Source: Falciphora oryzae (taxonomy: Eukaryota > Ascomycota > Sordariomycetes > Magnaporthales > Magnaporthaceae). Taken from it: a stretch of DNA of 64,000 bases. Below, in pieces: positions 10,701-24,524 of this stretch. How positions within the stretch are numbered: the stretch's first letter is position 1; the number at the start of each line of letters is the position of its first letter. Made by a program: the position numbers and the translations under genes. Location of the stretch: assembly GCA_000733355.1 (NCBI GenBank), contig JNVV01000007.1:1354370-1418369 (forward strand), in the 5' to 3' direction. The notes below the pieces were generated by a model, which saw only the letters and a program-made list of their open reading frames with translations, did not search any database and was not told the origin of the DNA.

Positions 10701-12344
10701 GTGGTTTTCTGGCGGGAGACCAGGCTGCGCCGGACGCCGGTGGACGGGGCGGGCATCCGCTCGGGTATGGCCAGGAGCTGCTTCGTCCGCCTCGGCCCCC
10801 ACCGCGGCGCTCTGGCAGTCGGCTCGGTCGCCATCGCGCTGCTCTCGCACCCGAGCAGCCGTTACACGAATCCGAGCAGGCGGGACCCGTCACCACGACT
10901 CGGGTAAGCCTATGGGATGGCACCTACTTTTTGCCTGCCTGCCTGCCGGCCTGCCTCTAACCAAAGACGGTGAGGCAAAGATGTGAGGATCAGCATCGCC
11001 GCTGCTGACCCCCGCAAATCGACAAGTTGCCAATCATGATGTCGTTTCAGATGAGGTACATGCCACACACGCCCGGAAAGAAAGCGGAATGGCACGACAG
11101 TTGTTTTTTTTTTTTTTCTTGATGTCGCGGATCTGCGAGATTTGATGATGCTATTTCCAGGAGCCTTCAAGGCCCCCGCCTGGAGGTACCTACATTTACA
11201 CCAGACACGAAACAACATCCATTGGAGGACACGAGCGGCGGCGACGACCTGCTATCCTCTGTCTGGTGCTATGTTTGTTGTCCTGGCTGCGGTGCAGCAA
11301 AACGGGCCCCCTCCCTCTGACGGGGGCACCCCTTTGCGCTGAGATAAGACGGCAGTCGTGAGCTTCATGTTTACTGTGCCTTTCGAGTCAGCGGGGGAAA
11401 AACACCCGTAAGCTGTGGAATCAAATCTGAACAAAAAAAAAAAAAAAAAAAAACGACGTGCTCACTGCGCTGCGCCGCTCCCTTTGTGGGGTCGACCACC
11501 GATCTGGCCGCAAAGCCACCCCGCGAGCTGTCTTTTACAGGGCATCTCCTTGGTGTTTCCGACGTTGCCAGCGCATTTGACGGGGCTGGTATTTAGCCCA
11601 CACAAGCCACACACACATTCAGCCAGCCAGATCCCTGGTAAGGGCGGCCAGCAGCAGCGGGAACCCGTTCGTGATCATGACGCTCATCATATGTCCTGAC
11701 TTAAGGGCTCCGCAGCAGCAGCAACGGCAGCACCGCAAATCACCCAACCCCGACCACGCTAGGCAACGAGCTCGGCGGGCGAGCTGGGCTGATAACTGGC
11801 TGCAGCGCGAGTTTTTTTGGGTTTTTGCTGCTAAATATAAACACAAACGTGGACTCGCGCTAGCGTTTGACGGTTCCTGTTCATTTCGGTCGGACACAAC
11901 GATAAACCGGGAGAGCAACAAGCGCAAAAGAAGAGCGAGGGAAAATGCGGTCGGACCCGCGTGGAGCTGCCTGGGGGTTAGGTTGCTTCTGCTTACCTTG
12001 CAGGCTATCAAAGAAGACAGTCCCACTTGCCCGCCACCGAGAAAGAAAGAACCGATGGAGAAAAAGACACCCCCGGCGACAAACACACGACGGGACGGGT
12101 CACGGGATGGATCGGGGGCCTTGTCAGAAACGAGCAAAACCCTGTTGTACCTCTGTGTGCGTGCGAGTGTGCGTGTTTGTGCCGCCGTGTCCGCGGTGTG
12201 TGTCGGCGACTTTGCCTGGTTGGGACAAGGCCCCGAACGGCACCTCGACTCTAGGCCGTCTCGGGGAAGGTTGGGAGGGGTACACAAACGCTATCGGGGA
12301 CATCAATCTTTGCAGGCTCAAATTTACGACAGCTCCTGCCGTAT

Positions 12345-12364
12345 TCCGTACTCCGTACTCCGTA
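12345..12364. repeat. TCCGTAC short tandem repeat
   Basis: Three 7-bp units (TCCGTAC TCCGTAC TCCGTA) followed by a degenerate GTTCGTA. Related TACGGAGTA-type repeats are, to my knowledge, scattered through Pezizomycotina intergenic DNA. Confidence 0.7.
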
Positions 12365-13195
12365 GTTCGTAACATAACTGGGACAAGGGGAGGAGAAGAG
12401 GGTAGCATGCTCGGGCAAACCTCCGGAGCCCTTTCCGAGCCGCTGTTAGTGGTCCGATTTAGCCCTGTTGGTCCGGCAGAGATCGACGGCTTTGTGCACG
12501 GCTTCGGTTCAGCTCTGGGTTTCCAATAATGGACAAAATGGAGGCAAAAAAGCTGACCCAAGATGGCCAGCCCTCTACAGAATGCCATCGGACAGCACAA
12601 CCCGGGACGACACATGGACACTGTGCTTCTCACCCGTGACTGTGTGACCTGAGCCAGCCTGCCGTCCTGTCCTGCAGCCCAGACAGCAGCACCTCTCTCT
12701 GCAACCCTCATGGCAGCACGCACGCCAACCGACCACAATGAACCAACCAGGACAATGAGCAGATCTCTCCTCTCCTCAGAAGGGGGGGCAGGCCGCCGCC
12801 GGTGACGTTTCGTAAGGCTGAGTCGGCGAAAGAACGCTACCGGATTAGGCGGAAACAGGCGAGACTGCGGCCTTTTTGTCTGGTTTATATTGGCCCTGCA
12901 GCAGGGTGATGTATACGCACCATACCGTCGTCCCAGGCGAGCCAGCCAACCACCCGCTGCCCACCACCACCAAGCACACGCATCTTGGGGGTGCTGGCTG
13001 CCACCACACTTGCAGCTTTCACCGTCTCCCCACACGAATGATGTGCCCCCAAAGCTTCGGTTTTGAGCTTGGCTTGCGTGTGTAGGGTGGTCTGCTCTTT
13101 CAGATTTCCAATCTTTCGGCGAGAGACCAGAGTCCTAGGCAGCCCGGTGGGTTGTGATGCATGGTGAGAACCTTGATGCTGTTGCCCGGCTGGGG

Positions 13196-13198
<3 letters not shown>

Positions 13199-13228
<30 letters not shown>
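13199..13228. repeat. (AC)15 microsatellite
   Basis: Perfect dinucleotide repeat in noncoding DNA, a likely polymorphic marker. Confidence 0.95.
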
Positions 13229-13233
<5 letters not shown>

Positions 13234-16200
13234 ACCACCTCGCACGTCTGCCTTCCGGCCTCGGGGCTAGGCGTGCGCAAGTTGCAATAAAACCGAGCGA
13301 ATGCCTTGCCAACAACCAAGAAACCCCCAAAGTGACGGGATGCTGTCGTGACACGGGCTGACGTCAAGGAATACCTATACCCATCCATCCCATAAATCAA
13401 GTACCAAGTGAAAAAAAAAGTGCATCCATGCCCCTGGCCCTAATCTCATAGCCAAGGGGACGGCGTCCAGGCCACCTATGTCATACCGCGCAAACAAGGC
13501 CCGTCGCGTGGTCGACGGCGCGGGTGAGGCGCCCACGCTACGAACGAGCGGAAACCCCGGGCCAAAACGATGTTCAATCCCTGGGCCCTCACCTGCCCTC
13601 TCGGCCAATCCCGATCGGCCGACGGGGTTTGCGAAACCTAGGACCAAAGGGGCCCCCCGTGCCGGAAATGCCACGCGCACATAAAGTGGGAAACGAAGAC
13701 CGCTGACTGGTTATTGTGCGGCACAGCAAACGGCACGCCGTACAGCTGTCCACTCCCCCTCCAGGACGGACAGCACTGGGACCTCTTTTATTGCTTCTTC
13801 CCCTCGTGGACGGGAAACGGGAGAAAGAAAAGGCATGGGACGAACAAAGATGCCAAAAGCCAAGACGGAGTGGGACCGGGCCCGCAGAACTGAGGGCACA
13901 CATGGAATCATCGATGCCATGTAGTGAGGATATGTGATGTGGCCCCCAACGCAAATCAGGCTCGGATGCGTAGGGGCTTAAGTCCGCTTACGCCAGAAGA
14001 CCACCTATTACAAAAGTGCTGGAAAGTCTCGTGTTTTTGTTTTTCACACTCGGCTCCGCCGTCGAGACTCTTCATCGGTTGCGCTCCTGGTTGGTCGGGC
14101 AAGGCCATGTAAGGACGGGCTTGAAGACCCAGACCGGTAAGCAATCTCAGCCCTCTCTGCGTTGTCGGGCACAAAAAAAAGGGGTTGGGCTGGACCTTGC
14201 TCCGTGAGGGTTTCGGTAAGGGCGCGCGAGAGAGAAAACAATCGGAAATAAGAGAAACGTATCGGACGCGACGAGTGGCTGCAGGTCCGTCATTGGCGAA
14301 TCTCGTCTTGGGGCCAGTCAAGTCAACTTCCCGTTTTGGGATTCCCATGTGCTCAACGGCTAGGGAGGGGGCGATATACGTAAGCTGGGAGGGGCGCTGC
14401 CGTCGCGGATAGCCGATCGAGAGGAAGGGGACCACCGCCATCAAGACGCGAGATGTCTGTCAGAGAGAGAGCCCCTAGGTAACGGACGGGCGGCCGTACT
14501 TTGTCCCACGTAGACTTTTTTTTTTTTTCAGCTCGAGGAACCTGGATGAGGCGATGGAGACGTCAGGCACTGCAGGTCAGGCGGGGGTCTTGCGACCCGT
14601 GGGGGCCGAAAGAAAGACGGGACAGGGGCTTGAAGTTGCACAAAGCCAGATGGCGGCGGTACCTCGACGTCCTAACAGCTGCAGGCCTGATCAGGCTGCA
14701 GGTCCTGCTAGGGCGGTACGCCAGAATCGAGCCCTCCCGTCGGCCAGTCGGCGGTGAATCGAAATCGAAACCAACAAACGACAAGAACGAAAGCGGAGAA
14801 CTCTCGCCTGTTCTGCTTCTTCGGTGGGTGGTGGTGGGGGAACGGACGCGGTTCGACATTCATTGGGGCACCGCAACCGTATCATCTTGGGTTGCAGGTG
14901 CAGGTGCTGTGCGCCCCGAAAGGCCCCACCTCTCTCGCCTCGGCTATTGTGCGTGGTTATGTTTTTTTAGTGGGCTCTGGACCCCGCGTGCCCGCATACA
15001 CCCCCAGTGACCATTTCAAATTCCTCGGACTTTGGCCAGTAAAATGGTCGAGTTGGTTGAGAAAAGATTCCAGGGTTGGGTTTTTGCGAGTGCGATGCAA
15101 TGATGATCAACAGATCCGGGTTGTGGAAGAACTTGGCCTCACAACGAAGAATTCCACAGTGGGGCGGGGCAGCCAACAGGGAAAGGTCATTTGGCGCAGC
15201 ATTTTAGGTGGCGCTAGCCTGCACAGTCAGATTGATGGAGGTTATCGGCTGGCGTAAAGAAGAAGCTGCAGCCACCCATTTGCCGTGCATTTTGACGGCG
15301 ACTATGCAGCACACCAACCGGACGTCTTGCTCAAAGCAACCGAGTCCGCCGCAGACGCGCATTCAAAGATTGCTTTGTGGATTTGTGACGATGCTTCGCC
15401 TGGGAAAATAACGCTCCTATCTTTTCTTACACCTAGGCACCCACATTCAGCGCTCTGGGACCTCTCATGCCTATCCATCGGACACACCACCGCCGTTGCC
15501 GGATCATCAACCACCCTCACTTCTGCAATGGCACATTGATATTAAGCGCGCCGCAGGGTTAAACGCTCAAAGGATTTAAGAGACGCGCGGACCACGGGCG
15601 GACCACAAGGCAAATCACCCGGATGACTGCATGCATGCTCTCTGGGAGTTGCCCTCGAAGGATGCATCTGGCATATGCCGAAGTCTTAACTCGCTAGCAT
15701 GCCTACCTACCCAACCTGGGTTGCTGCTACATGTCGACCTACCGCGTTGAGACAGATAAGATACCCAAAGCAATCGAGATGTTGTCAGCTTGGGTGAAGC
15801 TTCGGACTCTGGAGAATCCGAGCATCTACCATGCAATGGTTACCGTAAACGGCCACGGCTTCACGTTGACCAACCCTTCAACTTATGGCAGTAATTTTGC
15901 CCCAAGCTCACAATGCTTTTTGCACCACCCCGCCAACAACCCGCAAGCACCCATGCCTATCTTCGTTCGCTGACAGCGGAAGATTGTGGGGTGAGAGGAG
16001 AACGCCCAAGGTCCTGAGCACTTTGGCAAGGAAATTCGTTCCCGCGTGGTTTCACAATACCTCACCCTCCCATTGCCTGCCGAGCGGCGCAGCCCACCAG
16101 GTTCTTGGTACCCGTCAGCAAAAAAAAAAAAAAAAAAAAAGGCGGGACTTTCATGGAAGCCCAGTTGTGTCGCGGGTGTCTGGCATCCGAAAAGGGCAAT

Positions 16201-16294
16201 TCGCCGGTCGGGGGTGGGGACTACAAGACTGGGAATTCGAGCAAGAGGGCAAGAACACACGAATGGGGCTCCAGCGGCTCCGGCTCCAACTGCG

Positions 16295-16401
16295 GTCCAA
16301 TGTCTCCTCTAGGAAAAAAAGAAAAAAAAAGAACCTGGAAACGAGTTGAGGGAAAAGAAATCCTGAAGACAAGCAAGAACCCAATTTTTTTTTTTTTTTT
16401 T
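16295..16401. repeat. left copy of duplicated gap flank
   Basis: These 107 bases, from GTCCAATGTCTCC to the start of a T run, recur without visible difference at 16460-16566 on the other side of the N gap. This is most simply one locus represented twice by an unmerged contig overlap. Confidence 0.85.
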
Positions 16402-16459
16402 NNNNNNNNNNNNNNNNNNNNNNNNNNNNNNNNNNNNNNNNNNNNNNNNNNNNNNNNNN
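16402..16459. other. assembly gap (58 N)
   Basis: Unresolved bases. The gap begins inside a T homopolymer and is bounded by two copies of the same sequence, so the true gap may be negative in size. Confidence 0.99.
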
Positions 16460-16546
16460 GTCCAATGTCTCCTCTAGGAAAAAAAGAAAAAAAAAGAACC
16501 TGGAAACGAGTTGAGGGAAAAGAAATCCTGAAGACAAGCAAGAACC

Positions 16547-16566
<20 letters not shown>
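16460..16566. repeat. right copy of duplicated gap flank
   Basis: Same 107 bases as 16295-16401. In this copy the T run is completed (16550-16579, 30 T) and followed by unique sequence. Confidence 0.85.
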
Positions 16567-16580
<14 letters not shown>

Positions 16581-16710
16581 GGGCGGCGCTGATCGGGCGC
16601 TTCAACTCGTACCAGGTCCGCGGCGTCGGGTAGCAGAACATTCTCTGGAAGGCTTTTCGGGCTAGCCCTGTGCGCCCGGAACTTGGAGCATCCGGATCCT
16701 GGGGCCTGGC

Positions 16711-16732
16711 GAGAGAGAGAGAGAGAGAGAGA
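16711..16732. repeat. (GA)11 microsatellite
   Basis: Perfect dinucleotide repeat in noncoding DNA. Confidence 0.9.
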
Positions 16733-17468
16733 AGGCGCACTTTGTGCAAGTGAAAGAAAGCACCGCGAGCTGCCGCCATTGAAAAGAGAGGTCGATATGC
16801 GCACGCCGCGTGCTCAGGGCCCCTCCCAATCGGAAGAATTCAATATCCCAACGCGCCCCACTTTGGGTGATCGGAGGGGGGTGTATGTGTGCGCCACAGT
16901 GGGGTGTTGCTGTCCAGTTCCCCATCCGGACGGCGACTTTCTCCTGTGGAGCCCCTTGCAGTGGGCCGACGACGGGAGGATTCTTTTTTGGAGGGGAGGA
17001 GGGGAGCTTCCCTTCTTCTCTCCCCCACCCGTCGTTGGAGACGCTCAAACCTAGCTGGCGGCCCTGCTTCTGCACTGTGCGAAGGGCCAGCAACGGGGAC
17101 GGCGGCATGGGGAGTTCAAAGAAGATGCGGAGTCGGCCGCATGGTAGGTAGCACAGGGTCAAAAAAAGAAGCGAATGGAGGGCAGCGGCGAGCTTGTTCA
17201 AACTGCAAACACCACCACACACCCCAAAGATTCTCCCCCACCACCGTCCAAGGCTTCATTGGGCGGTGGTCTTTTGCTCCCTGCATGAGGGTTTGCTTGC
17301 GGGATATCTGATCAGGATGACAAAGACCCAAAATTTCCGCCGCAAGGGAGGGCTGAGGAAGGAGGGGTGACACGAGGGTTTTTGCACGGGGTTTCTTGGT
17401 CGGTTACCAACGCGCCTCACGAAACTCCACAACGCAGCTAGATCTTTTTGGCAGCCTCCATCATCGTG

Positions 17469-17515
<47 letters not shown>
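17469..17515. repeat. poly(A) tract, 47 nt
   Basis: Uninterrupted adenine run followed by A-rich sequence with scattered GG. No element with coding capacity or clear target-site duplication is visible around it. Confidence 0.9.
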
Positions 17516-17517
<2 letters not shown>

Positions 17518-20500
17518 AAAAAAAAGGAAAAAAAGGAGGGCGACCCGACACCGCCATGGTCCTGCGTCGCCCCAGCGTCCTGGTGTGGTCCGTTGGCGTG
17601 GCCTCGTCCGGGACAACGATCGCGGCTAGATAAAAAGACCGGCCCAGGTCGCGATTGGCCAGAATAGCCGCCAGCAAGACCGATAGTCTCGAGCGAGTCC
17701 GTACGATGCATCCGGGGCGGCCGTTCAGTGCGTGTGCTCGGAAAGCGGCCGGATCATCTGAGGCGAACTGAGAAGACAGTTATCGCGCATGGGCCGGCCC
17801 AACACGCACGTCGAGCCGGAGGGAAGGAACATCGACCTCCTCGAAAGGGAAAACCGGAGTGGTTTCTGGTGAGAGTTGCAAAAGACCGTGAAAAGGGCGG
17901 GCTCAAGGCGGGCTCGGCCTTTAGGCTGACTGGGACGTTACAATCATCCCGCCACCTCACCTTGAGCAGCCTACCGTTTTCCCTCCCACCCTTCAGGCGC
18001 GATAAACGGCCGTCCATCCCGATGACATCCTCGCGCGTACATGAACAGGAGGAGGGCCCCCTGTGTGACCGACCGTGCCCAGTCGCGTTCCGGATTTCCG
18101 ACCCACCCCTTTTCCGATTTCGACCCTTGCCCGCTCAGCTCACTCACCTTGCGGTGGTGACGCTGTGGAGAGCCCACCCAGGCAACAGTGAAAATGGAGT
18201 CCGAGCCGGGAACTGGGAACAAAGGTTCTCGATTTGCTGTGCCGCCCAAGTTGCAGCACCACGGCGAGTGATGAATGGTCGGGTGCTGGGCCGCTCCAAA
18301 CGGCAGCAACCCTGCCACTTCTCCTCGATAAGATGCTGCGAGGCCGTTTCAATTTCCTTTTGGGCCAAGATCATTCGCTTCACGGTCAGAGCAGGACCTC
18401 GTCGAAGCTCCGCATCACGAGCATTTCGCCGCAGCCCCCGCGAATTGTTCGCCTGTGATCCTTGACCCGCTGGTTCAATGTCGGCAAAATATTAGCAGGT
18501 ACTTAGAATAGCAACAGCTACCAGGTGGTCTGAGGGGGAGAGCATGGCAGGGAGGGAACGTGGCCCTGCGTGGAGAGGCTTTCCGCCGCAAGGTGAAGGA
18601 GAATCAGGTTTGCAATCGCGTTGGGAAAAAGTCCGTGACGTAAACGGACTTTTCTCCACTCGAGCTCGACCTACCTTGTGGTCCCTTGGGCTCCAGCTCA
18701 CGTCTGTGACCTCTGCGAGGGTTCGACCAGAGAACGGTGCATTCGCTGCGGGCCCGCGGGAAGAACGTGACATTCCCGGCCTGGGTGTGCGTGCACCCCA
18801 ACCATGGAGGTGGCCGGATCAGGAAATTCGTAAAGAACCCGCAAGGTTTCTCGGCAGAGAGCGAGAGTGAGAAACGGTGTGTCGACGCCCGGCCGTATGC
18901 CCGTTTCGAAACCGAGCCGCCGGCCTTCACCAGACAGAGAAAAGAGGCAGCTCGACCAAGTGGTCTGGGAGAGACAGAGAAACACGGCAACCACCCCCAG
19001 ACGGGAGAGGAGAATTTACCTTATCGTGCTGATCCTGCCATCGTGATAATCGCAGCAGTCGCGTGCCTGCGTGGCCTGCCTGCTTCAATCCTCCCGCTCG
19101 GGCGGCGGCCCTCGCCGGGCTCGGTTGGCAGACACGGCACACCCACCACACACCTTTGACAACAACAAAAAAGGAAAATGGCGGCGCCAAGACAGCAAAC
19201 TGGGATTCATTGATGACGGGGCCATGGATGGCGAGGGCCATTATCAGAACTTTCGGCCGCAAATTTGGAGGAAGGGTGGTAGGTGGGAAAGTGGGGTTTG
19301 GTGGTGGGTGCGCCGGGTGGCCCTGGCGATTTGATTTTCTCAACGGCATCAAACCCTGGCCCCTGGCCGCCCTAATCAGAGCCGGAAACGCGCCAGCTCG
19401 TCACCAGCATTGAGGGCCTTAATTTGAGGAGCACTCGATCCCGGGCATCCCCGGCGAACATCACGCGTTGCGGCGCTCCCGCGGCCACTGGTCAAACAAG
19501 AGAAATCTTCGAGAAAGTGGTGTTGGTTCCGCAGGGGTCCGGGCATCCATGCTTTTGCCCTCACCTCTCTCACCTTTTTCTCATTTCTGCACCGAAGGCT
19601 ATTTTTTTTTCTTCTTTTCTCATCACTTATCGCCCTGTGCTCCTGGATTTACAGAGCGCAATTTCAAATCTGAGGTGGCAGGGGGCGGGGGAGCTGCCGC
19701 GGGCCATATCGGATGACTGCTATAATACTGCGAGAATAATCTTGGCCATCATTGTGAGGCAGTGGCAGGCAGCTGCCCATGTGTCTTGGGACGTTGCAGT
19801 GAAACCCCAGAGAGACAGAGTGGGCGCCGGTCCCGAAAGCCAGGTCCCCAAACCGAACGAACACCCGGGAGAATATGAACTCATTTCACGAGCCACAGTC
19901 GGAACCCCGCCCCTATCGATGGGTCCGCCGCACCATTGACATTGGCAGGCATCGGGGTTGCAGGTGAGGGTAATGCAACGGGCGAAAGAGACAAAGAAGG
20001 GCAACGATCGTCCAGTCGTCCAGGCAGACAGAAAACAAAATAAACAGAGTACAGTCAGGGCTGGTCTTTGTGAGAAGGGGCAAAAGCAAAAAATAGCCAA
20101 GTGTGGTTGGCGAGCAAAGCCCATCAGTCAGTCTCACAGCCCCCGCCCGCCGTGACGTCGGGTATGATGCGATTGATGATGGGTTGCGTGGTCGCGCGGC
20201 GGGTTTGAGCCACTCGGGCCTCGGACTTTGGAGCATCTCAGTTTTAGGAATCAAAAATGCCCAGTTTCCGACGGGCAGGGCTGGCGAACCGAACCGGCGC
20301 GCTCGGCGGAAAGAGTGCACGTTCGGGGCTAAGGCCAGCTCTTTTCCCGGGGCCGACCAATCAGAGCTGAGGGGGGCGCGGCTGTCTCTTTTTTGTGGAG
20401 GTGGTATAGTACATTGTGGTGGTTTACTACGAGCCCCGTTTTTCTTCAATGCTACCAAAAATGTCTGCTGTGGGCGGCCGAACAATGAGGCCAGACACCA

Positions 20501-21090
20501 AGTAAAAGCAGCAGCAGCAGCGCCGCCTCCCTGCAGCAGAGAATGAAACCCGTGCGGGCTGCTCTGCTTAGGTAAACGGGGCAAGAGGCAGGCACGTTGT
20601 TTTGGCTGCGCTTATTGGGCGTCAAGGGTGACGGCCAAATCTCCCGGGCCGCTGCTATTTCGCACTCGCTTCTGATTTCCCGACAGGCGCGCGGGGGGGC
20701 AGGGGCCATTGGGTGAGGTCGACGAAGAGGGTGTCGAGGTGGGTGGAGAGCGCAGAGCGGTTTTCCTTGCATGAAAATCTCGCGGCAGGGCTCATCACGT
20801 CCTGATTGCGACGTCAAATCAAGGGGACAAGTCGTGACCATCAAAATAAAAAATAAAAAAAAAGGAACGCCGATGGTGGCATGTAGGAAGGTGGATGTTG
20901 GGGGCGGCATGCTTTCCACCCCTTTGACTACCTAAGGTTTTCCCCTCGACATCACAGGGAGATCGTCATCGAGCTTCCACCCCGTCCGGCTGACGGCGGC
21001 TATTCATCCAGTCGAAGCTATTGTGGCGTTCACGAAGCCACCCACGATGCATGCAGTCAGTGAGGGGCAAAGAAAGAAATAGAGAGAGAG

Positions 21091-21139
<49 letters not shown>
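21091..21139. repeat. poly(A) tract, 49 nt
   Basis: Uninterrupted adenine run preceded by a short (AG)n stretch, in noncoding DNA. Confidence 0.9.
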
Positions 21140-21140
<1 letters not shown>

Positions 21141-21820
21141 CCAACAAAAAAGCAAAAATGCCTAACGCCTCCGGGTGAGCCTTGTGCATAGTACAGCCGT
21201 AGTGTACCAAGGTACATGGTGCATGTAGGGTGGTTCTGCGGCCGCTTTTCAAGGCCGCCAGGAACGGGATTGACGGCGGGACCTCGAGCCTAAGCCTCAG
21301 CTGGTACCCGCCGGTGCAGCAAAACGCATCCAGAATGCTACATGGCGGGGATAAAGGGCTGGGCTGGCCCTGACCGCCATGACGCGCCAGGGACAAGGTA
21401 TAGCCTGCAATCAAAGAGCCGGCCCTCCGTTGTGCTGAGGGGATAGAGTTTGATGTTGTAATAATCGACGACTATTTCCAGAAACAACTCGGGCGGCAGC
21501 GTTGGGGCTGTTGCCGTGTGCTGCGTCCACGTTCGGCTGCAGGGGAGGGCCCGCGAGAGTTTCGGACAAAAAAAGACCCTGGGAGACGAGATGATGGGAT
21601 TGGAGATGAGAGAGCGGTCCTGCCACTTTACTGTGGCTGCGGGCCGGTGGTGCTCTGGGCCGGCCTGGCTTTGGCCGACCAGCGAGCATCATGCTGGTAC
21701 CTGGTCGGCTCTCTGGCCTGGTAGGGCGTTGGTACGAAGTACGATGGAGGTATGGTGTAGTCCGGCAAGAGATGCCATGCCATGTCCGTCGACGCGTGAG
21801 ATTGCCACTGATTGTCCGTG

Positions 21821-21846
21821 TTTTTTTTTTTTTTTTTTTTTTTTTT
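21821..21846. repeat. poly(T) tract, 26 nt
   Basis: Uninterrupted thymine run in the desert upstream of the regulator gene. Confidence 0.9.
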
Positions 21847-24426
21847 GCTTTTACCCTCCATCCTCCGCGGCCTTCCGTTGCCGCGCTCGCCAACTCGACC
21901 AAACAAAAGGCTCCAACTGAATTGAGGAGACAGGTCGGCAGTCCTAACCAGGACCGGACTAGTCCTCCTTAGGACCTCACCTCACCCTTCCAAGGACACG
22001 CAGCATCACCAGGGGGGCAGGACAGGGATGGTGATCCTTCATGGGTTCTGGTAAATCACGTCGTCGAGACTTCCACGGGCCCCAGTCGACACTGGAGCAG
22101 AATGCTCTGTTTTGTGCTTGGTACCCGCAGCGCTGAGGGTGGCCTTCAGTGTTGAAACCCCCGCCCTTCTCTTTTGCCCTGCCCACCACTGTGCGCCACC
22201 AGATCTTGACCTTGGGCGACGAGCGAGCTGCCGAATCCGTTTCGCGCTGCCCATCGTCGGGGCGCGCCAAAACTGCCCGGTTTTTATTGGCCTTTGTGTT
22301 CCCCTCTGCGGTGGCCGCCGCGTGGAGGGAGCGCTGGATGAATTCCCCCGAGAAAACTGCCGGCCCGAAGGCGTTGTGCTGAAGGGCTGGTGCAGGCCCG
22401 TTCCCATCCATGGCCGTCGCGTGTGAAAGGGATTGGCAGCCCAGTGATCCATGCATATCGTTACAACATGTGCGGACGGGCATGACGGGGGCATCTGCTA
22501 GGCATCGAGCAAAACAAAAAAGAGCCGAAGACCGCTGCTCGCCGTTGTGGATCTATCCCCAGGGAAAATCTCCAGTGATCACCGCGCACGCCTAAAGACC
22601 CCAAGATTTCGTCCCACGTTGAAAGTCGCGTGCCCCCACCCGCACCAGACGGTCTGATGGACGGACGGGCACCGACCTGTATCCTCTTTCGATGGCACAA
22701 CGACGGTGCTATCGTGCTGGATGGACGCGGCAGAGACTCGCTGGGACGCTGGCAGTGAAGACGGACGTGCGCCGGCTGGGGGTGGGTGGCCTTGCCGTCT
22801 GCTGCTGCCTTGCGGTGCTAGGTTCACCTTAGAAATCCAAATGTCATGGAGGCAGGTCGCACCACGGCTCGAAGCTTGAGGCCGACGGTCCGTCAGTGCA
22901 TGGAGCGCAGGTGGTGGGCTGGGCTGCACTGCAACAGATGCAACAGACTGCACTGCGCTGCGCTGCACAGTGAATGAAACCTGACAGTTCCCCGGCTGAG
23001 GGTCCCATTTGCTGGTGGCCTTTCGCCGGGGCCCCGCCCTGCCCGCAGCCACACAGCGAGCACAGTGATTCGTCCCGCCACGCCAGGGGAGGGGTCAGTT
23101 TGTTCCGTCAGAAATTACTGTTCCCAAGCGCAGAGTCGCACCAGGCCTAGCGTCCGCCAGACGCTGCTCCCTCGCTCTCTCCAAATGCCCTGGACCTTGG
23201 TTTCCGCGTCCAGGCTCTGGCATCCGATGCCCCTCTGGCGCCACTGCCCATTACCTGCTGCCCCCGCCGGCCACAAGATGGAAACAAAAAAACAAATTTG
23301 CTGCTCCCACATAAGCTACGCACCGGTGTTCCAAATGCCTGGGGTTTTTTTTTTTTTTTTTGGCGTTCTGGCAGGGGAGACCTTCCCCGTTGCGCCGCGC
23401 ACACATCACTGCCGTCCCGCGCCTGGCTTTTCCTTCTTGTTTCCTGACCTAAGCTGATGGTCAAACGGCTGGGCCCAGCCGCGGCCGGGCACCAGGGCTC
23501 TTGGCCGTATTACTACGACCGTCTCCTCGGACCCTGCCTGCCTGGCCCGGTGCCGGCCTCGCGTTTCCCCAGACTCGACCGGCAATGGGCCTGCAGCAGA
23601 GTCGCCCGTAGTAAGAGGAGCCCACCGCGATCTCACAGCCGCTGGAGTCAAGCTGTGCTGGCTGCTGGCCGCTGGCTGCTGGCCGCTGGCCTCTGTCTGC
23701 TGTGCCGCGCCACGCCACGGGCCCTTTGAGCCGACCCCAACCCTGGCTGGCTGGCTGGCTTTTTCAGCACGCGGCGGCACCTTGACGGTTCAAGACGCTG
23801 CTGCTCGCCAGGATGGAATGGGCCACCACCGTTGACCTGGCATGCACACGCCCATCATCCTTGCCGCCTGGGGGTGGCGGGCGTGTGGTTTGGAAACACA
23901 AGTCCTTCCACACCATCGCTCCGCCCACCCCCCCTCCCCAACACCGCTCCACACCCCTGCTCGATTTCTCACACCCCGTCATGCTCCCGTCCCACCCTCG
24001 AAGACCAAGCCCTTAGGTGTATCTCTTCCACCGACTGGGGTATGTACCACTGTATCAAGTCGAGGTACGTCGGTACCTGTCTGCCCAGCTAGGCCGATAT
24101 CCATCCAGGATGTTTTCTGTGATAAAACCCTGCCTGGCCCATCTTCAACAGGCCCTCTCTCCTTTGGGGCTGAGAAGCTTTTAAGTCTCACCCCCCTTTT
24201 ACTGTCCTCACCAGCTACCTTGCTCTCCATATTTACTGTCGTCTATGTTGGCGCCTGGATAGACGCCTTGTTGATATATACCCCGAGTCCCGCCTCGCCC
24301 TCTCTCACGCCTCCCTCTCGTGAGTGACTTGCCTGGATCTCGATAGCCACAAAGCAACATCAGCATCAGCATCCCCTCCGCCTTCGTCCCAAGCACACCA
24401 GGCCAGCTCCAGCATCTCCGTGCTCT

Positions 24427-24434
24427 TATATATA
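24427..24434 (+). promoter_or_regulatory. TATA-like element of the C2H2 regulator gene
   Basis: TATATATA lies 149 nt before the start codon inside a CT-rich promoter-like stretch. A start of transcription 30-100 nt downstream would place the overlapping uORF at 24525 in the leader. Confidence 0.4.
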
Positions 24435-24524
24435 TGCCACATCCTGGATCCGAGAGAGCCAACAGCGTCCGTGTTCGATCGCCTTAAACTCAGCTTGCCC
24501 GAATAAAAACCAGCCTGCACCCGT

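Noticed and set aside
11671..13035. Long overlapping frames on both strands (233 and 303 codons)
   Set aside because: Arg/Pro/Thr-rich, low-complexity shadows in GC-rich noncoding DNA, with no domain or plausible splice sites.
13359..13366. Perfect palindromic TGACGTCA (bZIP/CRE-like site) in the desert
   Set aside because: One occurrence of an 8-mer is expected by chance in about 64 kb, and it is not near a gene start.
15731..15973. 80-codon frame beginning MSTYRVETDK
   Set aside because: Composition looks more protein-like than its surroundings, but there is no recognisable family, no supporting splice structure and no conservation evidence; one such frame is expected by chance in 17 kb.
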